Shown: positions 24,148 to 34,139 of the stretch, piece after piece
Numbering within the stretch: the stretch's first letter is position 1
How the letters are laid out: the number at the start of each line of letters is the position of its first letter
DNA from: Nothopassalora personata
Taxonomy: Eukaryota > Ascomycota > Dothideomycetes > Mycosphaerellales > Mycosphaerellaceae
Length of the DNA: 64,000 bases
Reading direction: 5' to 3'
Assembly (NCBI GenBank): GCA_033816765.1
Contig: CM066292.1
Location: 310,001-374,000 of the forward strand
Program-made: the position numbers and the translations under genes
Notes under the pieces: model-generated
Seen by the model: the letters and a program-made list of their open reading frames with translations, nothing else
Databases searched by the model: none
What the model was told of the DNA's origin: nothing

Positions 24148-27100
24148 CAACCGAACAACCAAGGACAGAAAGAGCATGAGATTGAGAGACACAGAGTGCA
24201 AGAGCAAGACACGGATACAGACTATGGTGAGGAGCTGAAGATATCGGCCTGCGCATTGGAGCCGCAGCAACCAGATGTACACCCTCACATAGTACTCCCA
24301 GTAATGATACAGCATGGGAAGGCACGAGGCCTTGTAGACTCTGCTTCCACCTCTCTCTTTCTCGACTGGAAGTTCACACGCAAACACAGAATACCCTTGA
24401 TACCCCTTGTGCGCAACAAGAACCTGACCCTTGGGGATGGTAAGGCTGCTGCACGTCGCATCACGCACGTAGCCCTCGTCGATGTTGATATCGACGGTCA
24501 TCACGAGCAAATGCTATGCTACATAACCGACCTCGAATACGACATCGTCCTGGGCCTGCCGTGGCTGAGCACGCACAACCCAAACATCTTCTGGGAGACC
24601 GGTGAAGTGGCACTCAGATCAGACTACTGCTTTGGTCACTGTCTTAAGAACAAGACATCGACAACAGTCCAGTCCCTGAACCATCGACACCGACAACGTA
24701 AGGAAGCAATGAAATATGGACCAGAGCCCTTCACCGATGATCGCAGCTTCACGGCAGGAGGGGCAGAAGCAGAACTGAACCTATCCTCGATGGGCCTGTA
24801 CGACGATGATGAGGAAGTCGAGTGTATAGGCGTCACGCAGCGCGCCTTCGAGATGTACGCGCACCGACCTGGCGCTGAATGTTTCTACATACTATCTACC
24901 GGCAAAGAGGACGAAGAAGGCGATGGTGAGATCAAGCTGAGCGCAATGGCAGCTGATGACTTGGATCAGTTCCTGAACAAGGAGTTCAACCATAACCCGA
25001 AGGAGAAGCTCCCACCAGAATACCATGATCTCGTAGATGCATTCTCAGCGAAAGACCATGAAGGACTTCCTCCTCACAGACCTGGAATCGACCACGAAAT
25101 TCACATCAAGCCTGATGGGCCCCAAGAACCGCCATACCGTAAGCCCTACGGACTGGCGCCTCAGGAGAATGAAGCAGTCAAGAAGTGGGTCACCGAACAG
25201 GAGCAACAAGGCAAAGTCCGGCCAGCAGGACAGAAGACGAGCCAATCGCCGGCACCAGTACTGGTAGTCAGAAAGCCAGGCGGTGGACTGCGCGTGTGCA
25301 TCGACTACCGAGGACTCAATGCGATCACTATCAAGAACAGGTACCCTATACCGCTAATCCAAGAGACACTGAACCGCATGCACGGCAAGAGGTACTTCAC
25401 GAAGCTGGACATCGTCGCAGCCTTCAACAAGCTTCGCATTGCAGAAGGGCACGAATGGCTTACAGCATTCGCTACACGATATGGGGTGTACGAATGTCTT
25501 GTGTTACCATTCGGCCTATGCAATGGCCCTGCGTCGTTTCAGTCATACATTAACAGCGTGTTACAAGAACACCTGGATGACTTCGTCTCCGCGTACCTGG
25601 ACGACGTTTTAATTTTTAGCGACACACTGGAGGAGCACATCGAACATGTGCGCAAGGTACTAGCAAAATTGAGGGATGCCGGACTGACGGTCGACATCGA
25701 CAAGTGCGAGTTCCACCAGCAGCGAGTTAAGTACCTGGGACTTATTATCACCCCAGATGGCATCGAAATGGACCCAGAGAAGCTTGAATGTATCCAGTCA
25801 TGGGAAGCACCTTCCAACCTCAAGGATGTGCAGGCGTTCCTCGGATTCGCCAACTTTTACAGACGGTTCATCGAGGCCTTCTCACGCCTCGCAGCGCCGC
25901 TGACCGAATTGACCAAGTCAAATGGACCTAGTAATCACAAGAATCGCAGGGTTGACTGGACACCAGCATGCCAAGCAGCATTTGACGCTCTGAAGGCAGC
26001 ATTCAGCAAAGCCGGTATGCTCGCACACTATGTGCCCGGTAGGCAAACAGTAGTCGAAACGGACTCATCAGATTTCGTGAACGCCGGAGTGCTTTCTCAG
26101 TACGACGAGGAAGGCGTGCTTCACCCTGTAGCATTCTATTCAAAGAAGCTGAGCCCGCAGGAATGCAACTATGAGATTTATGACAAGGAGCTTCTAGCGA
26201 TTATTAAGGCCTTCGAGGAATGGCGCCCGGAGTTGGCCTGCGAGGCGGATGATGACACCATCGAACCCGTGAAGGTGTTCACGGATCACAAGAACTTGGA
26301 GTACTTTATGACCACTAAGCAGCTGAATCGGCGCCAGGCACGTTGGGCCGAATTCCTGTCCCAGTTCAACTTCCGTATTGTCTATCGACCAGGTGTCCAA
26401 GGCACAAAGCCTGACAGCCTCACGAGACGCAGCCAGGACCTTCCGCAGGGGGTGGACGATCCGCGAAATCAGCATCAGCATCAGACGTTGCTGCCGCCTG
26501 AGCGATTTCTTAAGATCGACTCGATGCGCGCAACTGTCGAAGATGCGGCTGAGGATGTTGCACCTGTTGAGAACACACCTACCGCACCAATTGAGGAAGC
26601 CCTGAACCCGGAGGCCACCGAATTCATACCGTCCACGCAGACGCAGACAGCATCCGAGACGGAACAGGAAGCCGAACTCGAGTACAGAATGACAATGGCT
26701 TATGCCGCGGATGCAGACCTGAAGTCAGCTATCAGAGCCCTGCAGAAGGGCGAGACCCCAGCACTCCTTCAGAAAGCGAAGGTGCATCCAGTACACTGCA
26801 AGGTCGAAGGGGACCTGCTGTACGTCCGTAACCAGTATAATGACTGGAGTCTATGGGTGCCAGAGGACCAGAAGCTCCGCACTCGGATAGTCAAGATGAA
26901 CCATGACACCCCAGCGGCCGGTCACCCAGGCAGAGCCCGCACCTACGAGCTCGTTGCACGTGAATTCTACTGGCCTGGTTTGGCTAGATCTGTGCGCAGA
27001 TACAACGCGAATTGCCGCAGGTGCCGCACGACGAAATCTGTGCATACCCAGCCACCTGGATTACTGCACCCACTTTCGGTGCCAGAACGACCTTGGCAAC

Positions 27101-28935
27101 ACATCGCAGTTGACTTTGTGGTTGACCTGCCACCAAGCGAACTCGACGGCATGACTTACACCAATGTTATGACAGTCACCGACAGACTCACTAAGGAAGT
27201 GGAACTGATACCCATCGGCGCGATGACAGCGCAGAACGCGGCGCGACTTTTCTTAAAGCACGTGTTCACCCGGCATGGCCTCCCAGAAACCATCACGTCT
27301 GATCGCGGAAAGCAGTTCATCGCCACTTTCTGGAAGCGCCTATGCAAGATGCTGCGCATCAGCAGGAAGCTGAGTTCCTCCTACCACCCTGAAACGGATG
27401 GGCAATCAGAACGCACTAACCAAGAGATGGAACAGTACTTACGCACCTTCACGAATGAGGCACAGAGCGACTGGGCCGACTGGCTGTGCTTAGCGCAGTT
27501 CGCTATTAACAACCGAGTGTCGGAGACCACTGGAGTGTCACCGTTCTACGCCAATGTTGGATATAACCCAGAGTTCACCGAGCGTATCGATTTGCAAGCA
27601 GGCAAGGACCGACACATGACAACCCTTCAGCGACTCGACAGCAAGTCAGCCGAAGCCTTCGCCAAACGCATCTGTGAGCTACATCGCAATCTTCAAGAGA
27701 ACATGAGGATGTCACAGGCGCTGCAAGCCGAAGCAGCAAACAGGCACCGAAGCATCCCACCAGACTACAAGGTTGGCGACTGGGTGTATCTAAGCACGAA
27801 GAACATTCGCACCACTCGACCATCCAAGAAGCTGGACCGCAGATATGCAGGACCGTACCAGATCACGGAGGTGATGCCCGCTAGGCTGTCATACAAGCTG
27901 AACCTGTCGGATGCATTGAGCGGACTCGATAATTGCTTCCACACCTCCCTGTTACAGCGAGCCGACAACCCCGATCTCCCACCGCTCGAGGGACAGCACC
28001 TGGCACCGCCGCCGCCAGTGGCCATCGAACCCGACACAACTGCAGCTGACGCAGTCGCCGATGTCACAGTCACAGCCCCGGCACCAGAATATGAGGTGGA
28101 CAAGATCTTGGACATGTACACGCGGAAGCGCGCAGGCAAAGTGAAGAAGGGAAAGAAGCGCAAGGTGGACACTTGGTACAAGGTGCGATGGACTGGCTAT
28201 CAGGATATGGAGGCCGGAGAGACTTGGCAACCTGCAGAGGACCTGTTTGTGAGGGCAGCCGCCGCTCTTGCGGACTTTCACCACAGCCGGCCGGATTTGC
28301 CCACGCCTCAGGGCTTCGCAACGCCATCTGACTGGTCTCCAGTCAATGAGGTGCTCGGACTTAACACGATCAGGGTCGACAGAGACACCGCCACAAATAA
28401 GCCTAGCCGAGCCTTGCCTCTGATAGAATCTGGTCAGCGCATGTTCACTACGCACCGCTACGATGATCAGGTTACAGGAAAGTCCGTCGTCCCAACTGAG
28501 GATCACGGTGCAAGCCGCCGCCCTCAGCTCTACGACAGAACAGACAGTTGTACCGATGTTCTAGCGAACCCTGCAGAGCCTGCATTGATACCCAACCTTG
28601 GTCAAAAGGATCAGACGCGAGCGTTCGCCGAAGAGGGGCTTAGGCCCTGGGCGTGCCAGCAGTATGAGCAAACAGAGTCTGATGCGCAAGCCGCAGCAGT
28701 AGTGACAGAGATGGAGGACGACCTTGAAGACGATTGGACGTTTGCACGATTATGGAGTTCGACAGGCAAGGGTGATAAGTGGCCGCACAAGACGATGGAT
28801 AGGCGAGTTAATGGACTGAACGCTCAGAGGACTGAGACGAGTTTTGAGAGGGGGGGTACTGTCACGGGCAGCCCGCGACCCTTCACTGACGATGCGTCGT
28901 CCCGGCGGAACCTCGGACCTTCCGCATCGGGTTAG
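24112..28935 (+). CDS. pol: Pol polyprotein (PR-RT-RNase H-IN-chromodomain), element A, by -1 frameshift
   Basis: Residues are counted from the GTG codon at 24133, about 1600 in all. An aspartic protease comes first (LVDSAS at 67-72, DSA in place of DSG; flap YDIVLGLPW). The RT has PAPVLVVRKPGGG near 373 and YLDD at 488-491. RNase H has D644, E686 and D718. The integrase has a zinc-binding H924, H931, C961, C964 and catalytic D994, D1057, E1093 (YHPETDGQSERTN). A chromodomain follows (about 1318-1380, WYKVRWTGY and GETWQP), then an acidic tail. The chromodomain should bind methylated histone H3 and steer insertion to heterochromatin. The frame reads through the polypurine tract and ends 76 nt inside the 3' LTR. 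It is expressed as Gag-Pol by frameshift. All key residues are intact. Confidence 0.95.
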   Translation, partial: WRGHCLSVADSGQPNNQGQKEHEIERHRVQEQDTDTDYGEELKISACALEPQQPDVHPHIVLPVMIQHGKARGLVDSASTSLFLDWKFTRKHRIPLIPLVRNKNLTLGDGKAAARRITHVALVDVDIDGHHEQMLCYITDLEYDIVLGLPWLSTHNPNIFWETGEVALRSDYCFGHCLKNKTSTTVQSLNHRHRQRKEAMKYGPEPFTDDRSFTAGGAEAELNLSSMGLYDDDEEVECIGVTQRAFEMYAHRPGAECFYILSTGKEDEEGDGEIKLSAMAADDLDQFLNKEFNHNPKEKLPPEYHDLVDAFSAKDHEGLPPHRPGIDHEIHIKPDGPQEPPYRKPYGLAPQENEAVKKWVTEQEQQGKVRPAGQKTSQSPAPVLVVRKPGGGLRVCIDYRGLNAITIKNRYPIPLIQETLNRMHGKRYFTKLDIVAAFNKLRIAEGHEWLTAFATRYGVYECLVLPFGLCNGPASFQSYINSVLQEHLDDFVSAYLDDVLIFSDTLEEHIEHVRKVLAKLRDAGLTVDIDKCEFHQQRVKYLGLIITPDGIEMDPEKLECIQSWEAPSNLKDVQAFLGFANFYRRFIEAFSRLAAPLTELTKSNGPSNHKNRRVDWTPACQAAFDALKAAFSKAGMLAHYVPGRQTVVETDSSDFVNAGVLSQYDEEGVLHPVAFYSKKLSPQECNYEIYDKELLAIIKAFEEWRPELACEADDDTIEPVKVFTDHKNLEYFMTTKQLNRRQARWAEFLSQFNFRIVYRPGVQGTKPDSLTRRSQDLPQGVDDPRNQHQHQTLLPPERFLKIDSMRATVEDAAEDVAPVENTPTAPIEEALNPEATEFIPSTQTQTASETEQEAELEYRMTMAYAADADLKSAIRALQKGETPALLQKAKVHPVHCKVEGDLLYVRNQYNDWSLWVPEDQKLRTRIVKMNHDTPAAGHPGRARTYELVAREFYWPGLARSVRRYNANCRRCRTTKSVHTQPPGLLHPLSVPERPWQHIAVDFVVDLPPSELDGMTYTNVMTVTDRLTKEVELIPIGAMTAQNAARLFLKHVFTRHGLPETITSDRGKQFIATFWKRLCKMLRISRKLSSSYHPETDGQSERTNQEMEQYLRTFTNEAQSDWADWLCLAQFAINNRVSETTGVSPFYANVGYNPEFTERIDLQAGKDRHMTTLQRLDSKSAEAFAKRICELHRNLQENMRMSQALQAEAANRHRSIPPDYKVGDWVYLSTKNIRTTRPSKKLDRRYAGPYQITEVMPARLSYKLNLSDALSGLDNCFHTSLLQRADNPDLPPLEGQHLAPPPPVAIEPDTTAADAVADVTVTAPAPEYEVDKILDMYTRKRAGKVKKGKKRKVDTWYKVRWTGYQDMEAGETWQPAEDLFVRAAAALADFHHSRPDLPTPQGFATPSDWSPVNEVLGLNTIRVDRDTATNKPSRALPLIESGQRMFTTHRYDDQVTGKSVVPTEDHGASRRPQLYDRTDSCTDVLANPAEPALIPNLGQKDQTRAFAEEGLRPWACQQYEQTESDAQAAAVVTEMEDDLEDDWTFARLWSSTGKGDKWPHKTMDRRVNGLNAQRTETSFERGGTVTGSPRPFTDDASSRRNLGPSASG
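28846..28856 (+). promoter_or_regulatory. Polypurine tract of element A
   Basis: GAGAGGGGGGG, 3 nt before the 3' LTR; the primer for plus-strand DNA synthesis. It is translated as part of Pol (ERGGT). Confidence 0.85.
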
Positions 28936-29043
28936 CGCGGCTTGGCGATGCTTTATCTATCCGCCGCGCCTCGCGCTCCTCTTTCGTAGCTTCGTAGAAC
29001 AACAACTATCTCATTCGGACCCTATGGTACGCGCGCCCTTACA
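28860..29043 (+). repeat. 3' LTR of element A
   Basis: 184 bp, identical to 21744-21927. Its first 76 bp encode the Pol C terminus. Confidence 0.98.
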
Positions 29044-29048
29044 GAATA
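29044..29048 (+). repeat. Target-site duplication of element A (right copy)
   Basis: GAATA, identical to 21739-21743. Confidence 0.97.
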
Positions 29049-29609
29049 CTAACTAGCTCTCCTTCTTATATCTCTAAAGGTTGAACTATCTCTTCTAGTT
29101 GTCTCTCCTAAGAATTAGGATTTTAGTTCCCTTCTCTTCTCCTTTCTCTTAGTGTAAATCTATAATAAATTGAATATAATAAAACAAGGTGTATATGCTT
29201 TAAGGTCGTGGCTTAGGTCCTACTAAGGCTTTTAGTGTAGAATAGTAAGGTTCGTAGGTATAGATACTAAGGCCTACTTAGTAGGGTAAAGAAAGAGCGG
29301 TATAGTCTCGGAGCTAGGACACAGGTCTGTCTCTCCTAGTAGAGTTCTAAATGACTTACTTAAAGTCCTTCTTAGTAGTATCTCGATGCAGTTCTACCTA
29401 TAGAGTGTCTTTAAGGTATTGGCTTATAGTAAGCCGTATAGAGTCCTTTTCTAGATTACCTATTACTTAGTATTAAACTAAGCTCCTTAATAGGACAGAT
29501 GGGGTAGACTTCTACTTCCTAGTTGTTTTCTGCTATAATAGCAAGGGATACAAGTAACCTGTACTAATATAGGTTGCTCTTACTCCTACACAAATCCGGG
29601 CTTATAACC

Positions 29610-29856
29610 TGTTAAGTTAAGACCTAATAGGATACGTAGTTAGTAGCGGAGTGGAGTAAGAGATCAATCTTTAACTAGCTAATAGCTATAGGGCATGCAG
29701 CAATATATTAGGAACCAATGTGTTGATTGTGTTAGATGTCTATCTAAGCTAAAGGGGAGAGAAGGTGTCTTCCGACAAGCTAAGTCATCGTGGATGCCTT
29801 AGGCTATTAGATTATAACCTAAGTGTTAGCTCCCCTTAAGATGCTACATCTTAACA
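29610..29856 (-). repeat. Copia LTR, 5' end of left-arm element; inner edge of inverted repeat
   Basis: 247 bp. It differs from the right-arm partner (49489-49733) at well over a dozen sites plus a 2-bp indel, mostly C/T and G/A changes. The outer LTRs of the two arms are nearly identical. The sequence beyond 29856 is unrelated to the right arm, so the inverted repeat ends exactly here. The primer site GGTTATAAGCCCGG lies just inside it (29596-29609 on the minus strand). Confidence 0.9.
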
Positions 29857-31289
29857 ACCTCTATAATAAAATGCTCGATCTTATACCTTAAGGCCGTAAG
29901 TCTCGTAAGTTTTATAAGTTTACGTAACTTAGTAAGATAGATCTTTAGAAGCTAGAAAACGAGGCCTAAGCTAAAGTCTTCTAGCTACTATTTAGTACTA
30001 ATAGAATTGACTATACGTACTATACCTAAAAGCTCTATTATGTAGGTACCGGTTATAAATCTATCTATCTTATTTAACATTTAGCTCGATAGGATTTAGA
30101 CTAGACTTAGCTTTATACTAACCGGCCTCCGTTAGATCTAGGATCCGAGACTTTTAAACTTTACTATAATCCTAGATTATACTACTAAGCTACAACTTCT
30201 CCCTAACTAACCTTAAGTACCTTATTATTAGGGTATATAAGGAACACGTCTTTACTAGTAGAGTTAGTAATATATACTTTAATATACTACGATATTAGAA
30301 ATCCGTAAATAGAGTCCCCTTTGGCCGGGTAGTATATGTCCTTTAGCCGGGAAGTATATGTCCTAGATCTAAATATAAATACCTTCTCTAAGGAATTAGC
30401 TCTAGCTAAGGGACTATACTATCTATTATACACCTATAAACTTATATAATAAGGTAGGTAAAGACGCTAGAATCTAATAGCTCTAGACTAGCCTATTAAG
30501 CGCGGTTAATAAAGGGTTAAGCCCTAGAAACGTTTCAACTTCATCTTCTATACCGTTAAACGAAGAAAGATATATTACTAAAAATCTTAAACTAATTCCG
30601 ATAAGTCATCCTAAAGTAATTTAGCTTTTATAATAGTCCGGCACCTACGTCTTAGCTACTCTATAACGAAAACTTAAACGTAATCGTAAACTAAAATATT
30701 GCCATTAATGTTATAGGTATACTACGTAGCGTACGCGGCAAATTGCTTATTACATTAGTAAGTATATCTCCCTAGGATCCATACTATTAATCCTTATAAT
30801 CTTTATTAACATCGTATAGTCTATATAAAACTCTAATATCCTCGGAGAGCGTAACAAATAATTAAGAAGCCTAAGATGTGTCTATTACTAACTACGAACC
30901 TAAATCACTACCTAATCCTACGTTAACGACGATAGAGATAACTTAGAGAAGATTAAGTATCTAATCCGGTTAGGAGGTAAAGGGAAATAAGACATCGTCT
31001 TAAACGATTTATATAGATACCCGACACTACTACCTTAATCTATCTTTTACACTAGCGAGGTAAAGAACTAGTAGCTCTATTTATAGTTAATAGAACGATT
31101 ATAAGGTCAAGTATATTATTAAAAGGATCGAATGGTAGAGTTACTTAGTAAGTACTAGACTTCTAATGCTAAAGGTCTCTTACAGCGAGTAGTATTACTA
31201 TAGCCGTACCCCGTAAAGTATCTAAGCTACCCCTAGGGGTAGTAATCTTACGTTATAGACATTAGTACGGATCTCGGGTTAAAGTTAAC

Positions 31290-31377
<88 letters not shown>

Positions 31378-33596
31378 TATATCTTAACTTAGCCATTTTA
31401 ACGTAGTAGCTAAGTAACTAGATTATAAAGACGTAGTCCTTAATATAGGTAGCGCTCGGGAACTAAAATAGCTAAACGCTCGGTATTTACCTACGTTATA
31501 CTATATACCTACTAATAACTTTAAGAAGAACCTAGTATAGCTAAGTATAATAATATTAAGGCACCTACTACTCTAGTAATATCTTAGGCTACTCTAGTAA
31601 TGTTATATGCTTCTATAGTACGATTATCCGGCTTAGGCTCTAGTAAAAGTATACCCGTAAGATTTTAAGATTACTAACTTTACTACTATAGAAAGCTATT
31701 AGGATTAGATAAGACTAGCCCTAATGATACGGTCTATTAAACATAAAGTTATAGTTATAAAGCTTAAGTCTACTACTAAGAATAATTTACTATTAGCCGG
31801 ATAGAATATACTCTCTAAGCTTTACCTATAGATGTTTCTAGGAAATAACTTCGACCCTTCCTCTTTCTAGAGATAATAGAATTACCTCCGAAGAGAATGA
31901 AGCTACTAGACTGTCTAGTAATAGCAGTTCGGTTAATAGATCCTAGTAGAGAAGGCTTAACGTACACCTTATAGACTAGCGTTAGTAGCGTAACTATTTT
32001 AATCCGGATACGCTCTATCTAAGTACCTTAAATTAATGGTTCTATGTCCGATATCCTAAATCTATACTTGCTTAAACTACTATACATAACTACTAACTCC
32101 TCGAGTAAAGCATTAGGTTATTTAAATTTACCCGGGTAGGTACTACGCTATAAATTACTATACTACCTCCGTCCGGTAGGGTATCGTATCTAAATCTAAG
32201 AGCGGTACACTTAGCTATCGAGGAACTATAGAACATAGTAATAGCTCTCGACGCTATTAACTACTCTAGTACGTAGTTAAGGGCTAGACATAGAACTACC
32301 GTAGAGATTTTATATTAAGATATCTCCGTTAAGCTTTTATCCCTATACTAAGCTCTAGCTATAGTTATATACCTATAAGCTATTCTCTATTCTCTATATA
32401 CATCTATTAAATCCCTAGTAGTTCTAGAGCTAACAATCTAGAAACAAGTTATAGAATTATCGGATAAGGAATAATAGCTCTCTAAGGCTAGGGACTAAAA
32501 AGCGTCTTTTATTAATAAAGAAGGCTAGCGCCTAACTAATACCTTAAGCATTAGGTAAATTAAGTACTCTAAGGTTACTATCTCTGTAAGGTTAAGGCCT
32601 ATAACTTTAGTAAGTTTACCGGCTATAAAGCATGTTAGGTTATTAGAGGTAATAAGTAACGCCCTAGTATTAACTATAGGACTAATACAATATCCGCCCT
32701 ATAGATCGCGTTAAAGCTTCTAAATGTTTAACGCTCGATTAGGAAAAGAGATTTAGAGACGGTAACCTATAAGGCTATTATTTACGTAGCGTTAGAAAAA
32801 TCGAGCTAATAAAATATAAGGGTAAGCTTCGAGGTCTAAAGGAACCTAGGCTACGGTATCCTTACTACTCCTCGCCCTAGGTTCACTTTATTATAGCGAG
32901 TATGTAGCGTAAATTATTCGAAGTAGAATTGTGTAAGACGTTATTTACTTAGGATAATAGCTAGAACGACTATACTATTTACTATATAGTATAACTAGGC
33001 TCTAGATCTTTCCGTTTGAGTAGAGGTTACTTAACTTATTATAGCTACGGTGTGTATATACTATAGCCGGAAGGACTATTAAAGCGTAAGTAAGCTTAGA
33101 TTAACGACGATACATACTATTACCTAGTTGCATATTAATAAAAGCCCTCGTTACCCTACTAAAATGGCGACGTACATAGTATCTAGTTACGAAGACACTA
33201 AGGCTAATAATAATACCGATACTTAATGTAATTATAAGTTAGGCGCGAACTTAATAGATATCTATAATAAGATCTCTTATTACTATAAATCTTTAGTAGA
33301 TATAGCTTCGACTTCTTTATATAGATATATAATAGTAGATAAGACATCTTCTACTACTTATAGTTCTTACTATAGCGTCGTTCTCCTTTTAATAGTTCTA
33401 GATCCTTCTCTAATATCCTATACGTATACATTAACATTATAGAGAATCTACCTATATTAGTAAATCTAGTTAATACTATTATAGAGCCGTTAAAGTTAAG
33501 AGGTAGACTTATAAAGTAGACTATTATATCCTTACCTAGAAATATATCCTATATAGTAGTAGGATTTATTATATAATCTCTTTCTATCTCTCTCTA
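29857..33596. other. RIP-degraded spacer, unclassified
   Basis: About 3.7 kb, TpA-rich, with no intact frame and no motif I can assign. Short frames broken by TAG/TAA suggest old transposon coding sequence. It contains an (AAT)n microsatellite at 31288-31377. Confidence 0.5.
31288..31377. repeat. (AAT)n microsatellite, about 30 units
   Basis: An uninterrupted AAT/ATA repeat of about 90 bp. Its length suggests recent slippage, since it carries no point changes in an otherwise heavily mutated region. Confidence 0.95.
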
Positions 33597-34110
33597 ATGA
33601 ATTCTATTACAAGGGATAAGTATAACGACAAGTTTAAGTTTAAGAACTTAGCGAGGAACCTATTCTCGGTTAAGCTCGTGTCGAGGTACTCTTATACGTT
33701 CGATACCGAGGCCGTTATATATATACCTAAGCCGAGAATCTTCTATGTTAATAAGGCTAACTTTACGTACGATAAGTAGACTAAGATCTCCGCCCGGATC
33801 TAGTAGCTAATAGCAATTAAAATCGTTAACGACACTATAAAATAGTTTTTAAACGCGGTCTAATTTAGGTACTAGCGTATACTTACGCTACCGTTCCTAT
33901 TTATAGTATAGTTAACGTTTACGCGTATAATCGAGGTAAGGTCTACTATTAGGGTTCCGTTTAAGACCGTAACTAGGATTATCTAGTTATTACCGTTAGT
34001 AATAGCGTTAGTAGAGGTATATACGGACCCGTTTAAGGAGTCGCTATAGGTTACGATCTTAGTTAAGATAGTCTTATTATACGTGTTATAGATGTTAAAT
34101 AAGAGGTAGT
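33597..34110 (+). pseudogene. Plus-strand relic ORF of unknown function
   Basis: ATG at 33597 opens 60 codons (MNSITRDKYNDKFKFKNLAR and on). The frame then continues to about 34110, broken only by TAG/TAA codons of the RIP type, giving a region of about 170 codons. It is basic at the start and hydrophobic later. I recognise no domain. It lies next to, and convergent with, minus-strand relic frames that end near 34140. It may be a gene of the same lost element as the DNA polymerase. Confidence 0.4.
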
Positions 34111-34139
34111 ATATAATTATACGCGCTATTACGATCCTA

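Larger units (their letters stand above)
21744..29043 (+). mobile_element. Intact Ty3/Gypsy chromovirus, element A
   Basis: A 7300-bp element with two identical 184-bp LTRs, TG...CA ends and a perfect 5-bp target duplication. It has open gag and pol frames, a -1 frameshift site, and a self-complementary primer site next to the 5' LTR. A polypurine tract precedes the 3' LTR. Base composition and codon use are GC-rich and CpA is not depleted, unlike everything around it. Identical LTRs and absence of RIP indicate very recent insertion. Residues needed for RT, RNase H and integrase activity are present, so it may be autonomous. Confidence 0.98.
8038..29856 (+). repeat. Left arm of the giant inverted repeat
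   Basis: It pairs with 49489-64000. Outside element A, x pairs with 72038-x; right of it, x pairs with 79343-x. Arm length is about 14.5 kb without element A. Its outer end is undefined because the partner would lie past base 64000. Confidence 0.97.
16938..29856 (-). mobile_element. RIP-degraded Ty1/Copia retrotransposon, left-arm copy, split by element A
   Basis: A complete Copia element in minus orientation with 247-bp LTRs at both ends (16938-17184 and 29610-29856). It is interrupted by the 7305-bp insertion of Gypsy element A plus its target duplication. Without the insertion it is 5614 bp. The outer flank at 16933-16937 is TAGGC, the reverse complement of the GCCTA target duplication seen around the right-arm copy. 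The inner flank after 29856 is ACCTC, so this copy lacks a matching target duplication. Gag, integrase, RT and RNase H are all present but carry many TAG codons. Confidence 0.9.

Noticed and set aside
31288..31377. Candidate CRISPR or telomere-like array
   Set aside because: A simple trinucleotide repeat without spacers; fungi lack CRISPR arrays and the unit is not telomeric.
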